64,000 bases of DNA, taken from contig DAINRQ010000014.1 in NCBI GenBank assembly GCA_036741775.1, forward strand, positions 1-64,000, read 5' to 3'. Shown piece after piece: positions 58,834 to 64,000 of the stretch. A program made the translations under genes and the position numbers. Source of the stretch: JAJKIV01 sp036741775 (GTDB taxonomy: Bacteria > Gemmatimonadota > Gemmatimonadetes > Gemmatimonadales > Gemmatimonadaceae). How positions within the stretch are numbered: the stretch's first letter is position 1; each line of letters starts with the position of its first letter. A model generated the notes under the pieces. That model did not search any database, was not told the DNA's origin, and saw nothing but the letters and a program-made list of their open reading frames with translations.

Positions 58834-59469
58834 ATGCGCCCTCATGCCGGCCAGCGCGTCGTCCACACTGGCGCCCCTCTCGAGACTGCCCGGGCCGCAA
58901 TGATCATGGTACACGGCCGCAACGCCGGGCCGGAGAACATCCTCGAGCTCGCGCCGGTGCTCGACCGGCCGGAGTTCGCGTACCTCGCGCCTGCTGCCGC
59001 CAACGAGACGTGGTATCCGTTCAGCTTCATGTCGCCGAGGGAGAAGAACGAGCCGGGCATCTCGTCGGGGCTCTTCGTGATCGAATCACTGGTGAGCGAC
59101 CTGCTCACTCGCGGGTTCGACTCGCGGTCGATCATGCTGCTCGGGTTCTCGCAGGGCGCCTGCCTCGCGTCGGAGTTCGCGATTCGTCATCCGCGCCGCT
59201 ACGGGGGCGTGATGGCGCTGAGCGGGGGCTTGATCGGCCCCCCGGCCACGACATGGGACGATGTGACAGCGTCGCTCGACGGGATGCCGGTGTTCCTCGG
59301 CTGCAGCGACGTGGACTCGCACATTCCCGCTGAGCGTGTGCTGGAGAGCGAGGCGGTGTTCCGACGTCTCGGAGCCAGCGTGACGCGACGGCTGTACCCG
59401 GGTATGGGCCACACCGTCATCCCCGACGAGATCGAGAACGTCCAGCGCGTGATGGACGAGGTGCTGTAG
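58834..59469 (+). CDS. Phospholipase/carboxylesterase-type hydrolase (MhqD-like)
   Basis: The 211-residue alpha/beta hydrolase has AAMIMVHGRNAGPENI for the oxyanion hole, the nucleophile elbow LGFSQGACLA, the acid region GCSDVDSHIP and the catalytic His in YPGMGHTVIP. It fits the phospholipase/carboxylesterase family that includes MhqD. It follows the dioxygenase gene by 10 bp on the same strand and is probably in its operon. No signal peptide is seen, so it is likely cytoplasmic. Confidence 0.85.
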   Translation: MRPHAGQRVVHTGAPLETARAAMIMVHGRNAGPENILELAPVLDRPEFAYLAPAAANETWYPFSFMSPREKNEPGISSGLFVIESLVSDLLTRGFDSRSIMLLGFSQGACLASEFAIRHPRRYGGVMALSGGLIGPPATTWDDVTASLDGMPVFLGCSDVDSHIPAERVLESEAVFRRLGASVTRRLYPGMGHTVIPDEIENVQRVMDEVL

Positions 59470-59540
59470 TCCGCCAGGGGTACGCTTGGCAATGTGACGC
59501 AACAGCGAGCAGTAATTGGATCACGTCGTTCGTCGGAGCA

Positions 59541-60086
59541 ATGTATGATCAACGACATGGGATCTTTCGAACGACGATTGCGATCGCGCCCCTCGCGGAC
59601 CCGGCGCGTCGGCTGCAAATCGCCGATGTCATGGTAGACACGGGTGCCGAGTATAACTGGCTGCCACGAGAGGTGTTGGACGACCTTGGCATTCAACCTC
59701 AGCGCGTGGAACACTTCGAGACCGCGGACGGGAGGATCCTCGAGCGCGAGGTTGGATTCGCGTTGCTGTTCGCCGCGGGCCGCTCGGCGCCGACGATCGT
59801 CGTCTTCGCCGAACCGGGCGACATGGTCCTGCTCGGGGCGTTTGGCCTGGAAGGGCTCAATATGCGCGTCGATCTCGCGCGGAAGGAGCTCGTCCCCGCC
59901 GGCCCGGTGCCCGCCGCGGGCTTCCGAGCTGCTCCCGTCGAACGGTGCGCGCTGCGCATCGGCGCCACACACCAACCCGACGAGGTCACTCTCGTAATCC
60001 AGCGACCGGGTCGAGTGACGCGGCTCGGCGAGCCGGGACGAATGTCGAGAGCGCGCCCACCAGGAGGAGCAATCCCGACACGATAG
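59541..60086 (+). CDS. Retropepsin-like aspartic protease domain protein
   Basis: The 181-residue product has ADVMVDTGAEYNWLP, the DTG active-site motif of single-domain aspartyl proteases, and a later DMVLLGAFGLEGLN segment matching the second flap/strand. Such bacterial proteins are usually 100-130 residues. Here the frame continues about 55 residues past the domain into sequence antisense to the permease gene. The tail (RPGRVTRLGEPGRMSRARPPGG) is low-complexity. Its last 101 bp overlap the permease gene on the other strand. Confidence 0.72.
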   Translation: MYDQRHGIFRTTIAIAPLADPARRLQIADVMVDTGAEYNWLPREVLDDLGIQPQRVEHFETADGRILEREVGFALLFAAGRSAPTIVVFAEPGDMVLLGAFGLEGLNMRVDLARKELVPAGPVPAAGFRAAPVERCALRIGATHQPDEVTLVIQRPGRVTRLGEPGRMSRARPPGGAIPTR

Positions 60087-62454
60087 CGATGGTAACCGGA
60101 TCGCGCGTGGGCACGCCAACGACGAGATCCGTGAGCACTCCCGCGGTCGCGACCGATATCACGCATCCCACTGCTACGCCGGATGCTACCATCACCAGCC
60201 CGTCGCGCATCACGCCCACGCCGACCGCCCGCGGCGAAGCGCCGAGTGCCATCCGGATGGCGAGCTCCTTCCGTCGTTGACGGACGATGTAAGCGACGAC
60301 CGCGTAGAGCCCGACTAATGCGAGTACCGCCGCGACCGCTGCGAACACCGTCAAAGTCGACAGCACCACGCGGCTGGATGCCATCGTTGCCGCGACGACG
60401 TCGGTCATTGGCCGAGCGTCGTATAGCGGCAGTTCGGGGTCCATCTCGCTGAGCACGCCCCGCGCAGCCGCGATGAGCTCTTGCGGCCGGCGGTCGCCCT
60501 CGACGACGAAGGCCAAGTTCCACAGTGGCTGCTGCGCGTGCGCCAGGTACATCGTGCCCGGAGGCGGCGCGTCGGGGCGGCCGGCCGCCACTGTCCCGAC
60601 GACGCCAACCACTTCCGCCGTGACACGCTCCACTCGGTAGCCGCGATCAAAGAGCGACACGGACACGTCGAGCCGGCGGCCGATCGGGTCCTCGTTAGGC
60701 CACACTCGCCGAGCGAGCGCTTCATCGATCACCACCGCGCGCGGGCGATTGCTGTCGTCGACCTCGCCGAGCCGTCGACCCGTGCGTAGCGGAATCGACA
60801 GTGACTCGAAATACCCCGGCGTCACTGTTCGGTATACCGCGCTCCGCGCACCCCACGCGCGGTCCTCGCGCGATGCCTCGAGCGCAAACGGCTCCGGCGA
60901 GCCCGCCGCCGTCGCGGGCAGCGCACTCGCCGCACCGGCAGCCCGCACGCCGGGCATCTCACGCAGCCGGCGCTCGAACTCGCGCACGAACTGCACCCAA
61001 TCATCCGGACGGCGGTAGCGGGTGAACGGAAGCGCCACACGGAACGTCGCCACGCGCGCAGGTTCGAATCCCAGCTCCATCCCCTGGAGTGCCCGGATGG
61101 TCCGGATCATGAGGCCGGCACCGACCAACAATACGGCCGACAGCGCGACTTCCGCGATGATGAGCGCGGCGCGGAATCGCCTCCACGTGACTCCGCTCGT
61201 CCCACTCCGCTCGCGGAGGCCCGCTGACAGATTCGCCCGAGATGCTACGAGTGCCGGCGCGAGACCGAACACGAGCACTGACGCAAGCGATAGCGCCACG
61301 GCAAACACGAGAATGGCCGGCTCCATGGCGATCGTGGCCGCGTGGGGTATGGCGGTCGGGTCCAGCTGACGAAGCATTCGGATCCCCATCCACCCGAGCC
61401 CAATCCCGCCCGCGGCGCCGAGGAGCGCCAGCACGGTCGATTCGGTCAACAGCTGCTGAACGAGCCTGCCACGGCTCGCGCCAAGGGCAGTGCGCACGAG
61501 GATCTCCCGATCACGCGCCGACAGTCGCACGAGGAGCAGATTCGCGATGTTCGCGCACCCAATGAGGAGCACGAATGCGACTGCCGCTGCGACTGCCGCG
61601 AGCACCGATTCGACGTGCGCCACGGCGGCATCGTGCATCGGCAGAACGCGGGCGCGAAGCCCCGCTGCCTCGTGGAACGCGAATCGATCCCGCAGGCGCG
61701 CCGCAATCCGATCGACCTCCGCTTGCGCTTGCGCGACCGTGACACCAGGGCGAAGGCGGCCAATCAGCTTGAGATATGCGCCCTCACGAGGAGCAGTCGC
61801 GTACGGGACGCGGAGCGGTGTCCACGCATCGAGATCGGTGACCATGGACACGCCGCTCGGCATGTACAGTCGGAACTCGCGCGGGAGAATGCCGACAACC
61901 ACCATCGGCGTGCCACCGACGCGAATCGTCCTGCCGAGTATGCCGGGGTCGGCGCCGTACCGGCGTTCCCATAGCCCGTGGCCGAGGATGATGACGCTGG
62001 AATTCCGCGGGTCGCGCGTATCCATTGGCGTGTCGTCGGCGGCCTCGAAATCACGGCCATAACGGGGCTGCACGCCGAGCACCGAGAAGAAGTTCCCCGT
62101 GATGACCCCGAGCTGGATCTGCTCGGCGTCGCCGTCGTCGCCCGTTAGGCTCGCCCCAAACGAGTTCACCGCGGCGACATCCGCGAGAAGCCGCGACTCG
62201 TCGCGGTAGTCCAGCATGTCCGGCGACGACACGGCGCCGAACGCTTCACCGCCGGCGGTTTCGTGAGCCAGAAGGACCAGGCGATCCGGGTCGGTGTATG
62301 GCAGCGGCCGCAGCAGAACCGCGTACAGGACGCTGAATACCGAGGTCGAGAGTCCAATGGCGACGGCGAGTGTCACCGTCACGAGCGCGGCGAACGCGGG
62401 GCGTCGGTGCACCGCACGCAAGCCCGCGCGCACGTCGTGGAACAACGAGTTCAT
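59986..62454 (-). CDS. FtsX/MacB-type orphan ABC permease (ADOP family)
   Basis: The 822-residue protein starts MNSLFHDVRAGLRAVHRRPAFAALVTVTLAVAIGLSTSVFSVLYAVLLRPLPY. It has the periplasmic MacB-like domain with FFSVLGVQPRYGRDFEAADD, a central helix group from VAFVLLIGCANIANLLLVRLSARDREILVR, and ends FVPARRAASLDPVAGLRE. It lacks the N-terminal cytoplasmic PadR-linked region seen in the other two complete members downstream of PadR genes. It is divergent from a padR-like gene at 62747. The start at 62454 matches the family; a longer upstream frame is not protein-like. Confidence 0.9.
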   Translation of the reverse strand: MNSLFHDVRAGLRAVHRRPAFAALVTVTLAVAIGLSTSVFSVLYAVLLRPLPYTDPDRLVLLAHETAGGEAFGAVSSPDMLDYRDESRLLADVAAVNSFGASLTGDDGDAEQIQLGVITGNFFSVLGVQPRYGRDFEAADDTPMDTRDPRNSSVIILGHGLWERRYGADPGILGRTIRVGGTPMVVVGILPREFRLYMPSGVSMVTDLDAWTPLRVPYATAPREGAYLKLIGRLRPGVTVAQAQAEVDRIAARLRDRFAFHEAAGLRARVLPMHDAAVAHVESVLAAVAAAVAFVLLIGCANIANLLLVRLSARDREILVRTALGASRGRLVQQLLTESTVLALLGAAGGIGLGWMGIRMLRQLDPTAIPHAATIAMEPAILVFAVALSLASVLVFGLAPALVASRANLSAGLRERSGTSGVTWRRFRAALIIAEVALSAVLLVGAGLMIRTIRALQGMELGFEPARVATFRVALPFTRYRRPDDWVQFVREFERRLREMPGVRAAGAASALPATAAGSPEPFALEASREDRAWGARSAVYRTVTPGYFESLSIPLRTGRRLGEVDDSNRPRAVVIDEALARRVWPNEDPIGRRLDVSVSLFDRGYRVERVTAEVVGVVGTVAAGRPDAPPPGTMYLAHAQQPLWNLAFVVEGDRRPQELIAAARGVLSEMDPELPLYDARPMTDVVAATMASSRVVLSTLTVFAAVAAVLALVGLYAVVAYIVRQRRKELAIRMALGASPRAVGVGVMRDGLVMVASGVAVGCVISVATAGVLTDLVVGVPTRDPVTIAIVSGLLLLVGALSTFVPARRAASLDPVAGLRE

Positions 62455-62688
62455 GGCAGGTGGGACCGGGCCTCGGATACGTGACCGCCGGCGTGTGGTC
62501 ACCCCGAGTCGAATATCCATTTCCAGCGGCCCGGCGCCATGCCGGACCCGTAGCGGGTTGGACCAGAGAAAGCATTCGGTGTGATGAGAAGCGGAAGAAT
62601 CCCGGGCGAACCGTGAATTTTCGGCGACGCGACGAACGTCAGCAGTGTGTGGACCTGCCCGGGGTCGCTCCGCTGTGTCGTGCTTCCA

Positions 62689-62717
62689 TTGACAGCGTGG
62701 GGGAGAACTCATAACGT
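62689..62717 (+). promoter_or_regulatory. Promoter and inverted repeat before padR-like gene
   Basis: TTGACA (62689-62694), a 17-bp spacer and TAACGT (62712-62717) form a sigma70-like promoter with a weak -10. GTTCCC (62716-62721) and GGGAAC (62736-62741) flank the likely transcription start and could form an operator or a leader hairpin that covers the GGGGGA ribosome-binding site. Confidence 0.45.
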
Positions 62718-62746
62718 TCCCATAAGCCGCTTAGGGGGAACTACTC

Positions 62747-63073
62747 GTGGCCGCGCTCGATCTCCTGCAGGGAACGCTCGACCTCCTGATCCTCCGGACC
62801 CTCTCCTGGGGACCGATGCATGGGTACTCCGTCGCTCGCCTCATCCGCGAGCGGAGCGACGGCGCGTTTCTCATCGAGGAGGGCGCACTCTACCCTGCCC
62901 TGCACCGGTTGGAGCGACAGGGGTGGATCGAGAGCGAGTGGGGCCTCTCCGAGAACAATCGCAGAGCGAGGTTCTACCAGTTGACGCCGCGCGGACGCGC
63001 GCAGCTCCGCGCCCAGGTCGCCACGTGGGAGCGGTACATCCGCGCGGTAGCCGGCGTTCTCGAACCGGCATGA
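62747..63073 (+). CDS. PadR-family transcriptional regulator
   Basis: The 108-residue protein has the PadR pattern: LLQGTLDLLILRTLSWGPMHGYSVARLIRERS, AFLIEEGALYPALHRLERQGWIES and NNRRARFYQLTPRGRAQL. The GTG start at 62747 follows GGGGGA by eight bases. The permease gene downstream begins 25 bp after its stop, with a GCCTAACG word in the gap, so it probably controls that permease and perhaps the divergent one. Confidence 0.9.
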   Translation: MAALDLLQGTLDLLILRTLSWGPMHGYSVARLIRERSDGAFLIEEGALYPALHRLERQGWIESEWGLSENNRRARFYQLTPRGRAQLRAQVATWERYIRAVAGVLEPA

Positions 63074-63098
63074 CGTCGTCTCCTGCCTAACGATATCC

Positions 63099-64000
63099 AT
63101 GCACCGCATCCCCGGAATCCGGCGAGTCTTTCGTCACGAGCGAGGCACCGACGTCGATATCGAGCTGCAGTTCCACATTGATGCTCGCACCGATGACCTC
63201 GTGCGCGCCGGCCTCGATCGCGAGGAAGCACGACGGGTGGCGCACGTGGAGTTCGGCGATGTGAAGCAGTACGAGGCCGAAACGCTTCGCATCGACCGCG
63301 GCCACGCACGCGTGACGCGAATCAGGGAGTTTTTCTCGTCCGTCTGGCACGACTTCGGCTACGCGCTCCGCGGGCTCCGCCGTGCCCCCGGGTTCGCGGC
63401 TGCGGGCATCCTCACGCTCGCGTTGGGGATCGGCGCCAACACTGCCGTCTGGACCATCACCGACGCGCTCATGCGTCGTCCGCTGCCCATCGATCGCCCC
63501 GAGGAGCTGCACGCGGTCGTCCGCGCCGGGCACGCCGATGACGAGAGCCTCCACTCGTTTCCCCGGTATGAGCGGCTCAAGCCGCTCGTGCCTGATGGGG
63601 GGCTCGCCGCGATGACGCCCATCGTGCGCCTCTATGTGAGCGCTGGCGATCAACCGGAACCGGTGTCTGCACAACTCGTCTCGGGAAACTGGTTTCGCGT
63701 GCTGCGCGTCGGTACTCGCGCCGGACGCCCGCTGGATGTCGAGGACGGGCGACCGCCGGATGGCGCAGCAGTCGCCGTACTGAGTGACGGATTCTGGGCC
63801 AGGCGCTTCGGGCGGGACCCAGGCATCATCGGAACCACCATGCGGGTGAACGGCTCACCACTCCGCGTTATCGGGGTCGCCGAGTCGGGGTTCCAGGGTC
63901 TCACGATCGGGCAGTCCGTCGACCTCTGGGCGCCAATCACCACGCAGAATGCCGTGCGCTACATCGGGAACTACTCGGCCACGGACGCCGAGATCGAGAA
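63099..64000 (+). CDS. FtsX/MacB-type orphan ABC permease, 3' truncated by window edge
   Basis: About 300 residues are visible. They begin with the cytoplasmic region (VDIELQFHIDARTDDLVRAGLDREEARR) typical of PadR-linked members. The first helix follows (FAAAGILTLALGIGANTAVWTITDALMRRPLP), then part of the periplasmic MacB-like domain with VSAQLVSGNWFRVLRVGTRAGR and VAVLSDGFWARRFGRDPGIIG. The frame runs open to the end of the window. The start at 63099 lies 25 bp after the padR-like gene. Confidence 0.9.
   Translation, partial: MHRIPGIRRVFRHERGTDVDIELQFHIDARTDDLVRAGLDREEARRVAHVEFGDVKQYEAETLRIDRGHARVTRIREFFSSVWHDFGYALRGLRRAPGFAAAGILTLALGIGANTAVWTITDALMRRPLPIDRPEELHAVVRAGHADDESLHSFPRYERLKPLVPDGGLAAMTPIVRLYVSAGDQPEPVSAQLVSGNWFRVLRVGTRAGRPLDVEDGRPPDGAAVAVLSDGFWARRFGRDPGIIGTTMRVNGSPLRVIGVAESGFQGLTIGQSVDLWAPITTQNAVRYIGNYSATDAEIE

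Larger units (their letters stand above)
2270..63092. repeat. Highly iterated octamer GCCTAACG / CGTTAGGC
   Basis: By hand count the octamer occurs 30 times. Starts are 2270, 3428, 5558, 7569, 10299, 11554, 12136, 15473, 15819, 17830, 19275, 20787, 22179, 24655, 28082, 30116, 30728, 35303, 38656, 41431, 46045, 49152, 51396, 52405, 54696, 55542, 58805, 60693, 62143 and 63085. Eight more sites match only the inner 7-mer CCTAACG/CGTTAGG (1390, 4693, 8521, 10881, 21385, 31625, 34861, 53547). Coding sites read as Leu-Gly, Pro-Asn or Leu-Thr depending on frame and strand. Confidence 0.85.

Noticed and set aside
61061..61071. GGTTCGAATCC resembles a tRNA T-arm.
   Set aside because: It lies within the reading frame of the permease gene at 59986-62454, and no acceptor, D or anticodon arms can be formed around it.
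1..64000. Search by eye for rRNA, CRISPR arrays, insertion sequences, prophage genes and a replication origin.
   Set aside because: No rRNA-like sequence, no regularly spaced direct repeats, no transposase or phage genes and no dnaA-box cluster were seen.

Overview
The window looks like a draft scaffold from a member of the Gemmatimonadota or a close relative. This is inferred from gene content, not from any marker gene. The DNA is about two-thirds G+C by eye. It carries several large FtsX/MacB-type permeases of the orphan (ADOP) kind with PadR regulators beside them, two DUF5916/CBM9 outer-membrane proteins, a TonB receptor with a carboxypeptidase-regulatory N-terminus, DUF305 and LVIVD-repeat lipoproteins, and many secreted hydrolases. 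A run of 100 N bases at 25076-25175 is an assembly gap inside a prolyl oligopeptidase gene. I saw no rRNA, tRNA, CRISPR array, insertion sequence or prophage.

Layout. 1-3.2 kb: tail of a DUF429 protein, a repeat-rich convergent gap, and a DUF5916 protein. 3.4-16.6 kb: a run of mostly single plus-strand genes (amidase, erythromycin-esterase-like protein, DUF305-LVIVD pair, DUF5946, GNAT, CE1-type esterase, a 565-residue unknown with an internal duplication, TM2-like protein, DUF2784). 16.6-20.8 kb: an amidohydrolase and a TonB receptor behind near-identical promoters. 21-29 kb: an orphan permease, the gapped prolyl oligopeptidase, a SnoaL-like protein and a large zinc metalloprotease. 29-36 kb: small genes, including an ankyrin protein, a partial HTH protein, DUF1028, HD hydrolase, UBP zinc finger, GNAT and MOSC. 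36.4-40.2 kb: a porin / periplasmic binding protein / GGDEF-EAL operon. 40.4-44.7 kb: a LytS-type kinase and LytTR regulator below a second DUF5916 gene. 45-50 kb: a DUF6745-SMI1-like fusion and a ROK kinase-MFS-SIS sugar operon. 50-53 kb: a glyoxalase-like protein, a multicopper oxidase with its copper motifs in reversed order, and a methyltransferase. 53-64 kb: permease-PadR units around an acyl-CoA ligase and a dioxygenase/hydrolase pair resembling MhqO/MhqD.

Working together. The clearest functional units are the porin-PBP-GGDEF/EAL operon (possible envelope solute sensing feeding c-di-GMP), the LytS/LytTR pair, the ROK-MFS-SIS operon, the amidohydrolase/TonB pair with duplicated promoter-leader regions, and the PadR-permease units.

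Non-genic signals. By hand count the word GCCTAACG/CGTTAGGC occurs 30 times (38 for the 7-mer CCTAACG/CGTTAGG), in genes and gaps and on both strands. Most long convergent gene junctions hold palindromic repeats, including one of about 231 bp. These, with the rearranged multicopper oxidase, are the observations I would follow up first.
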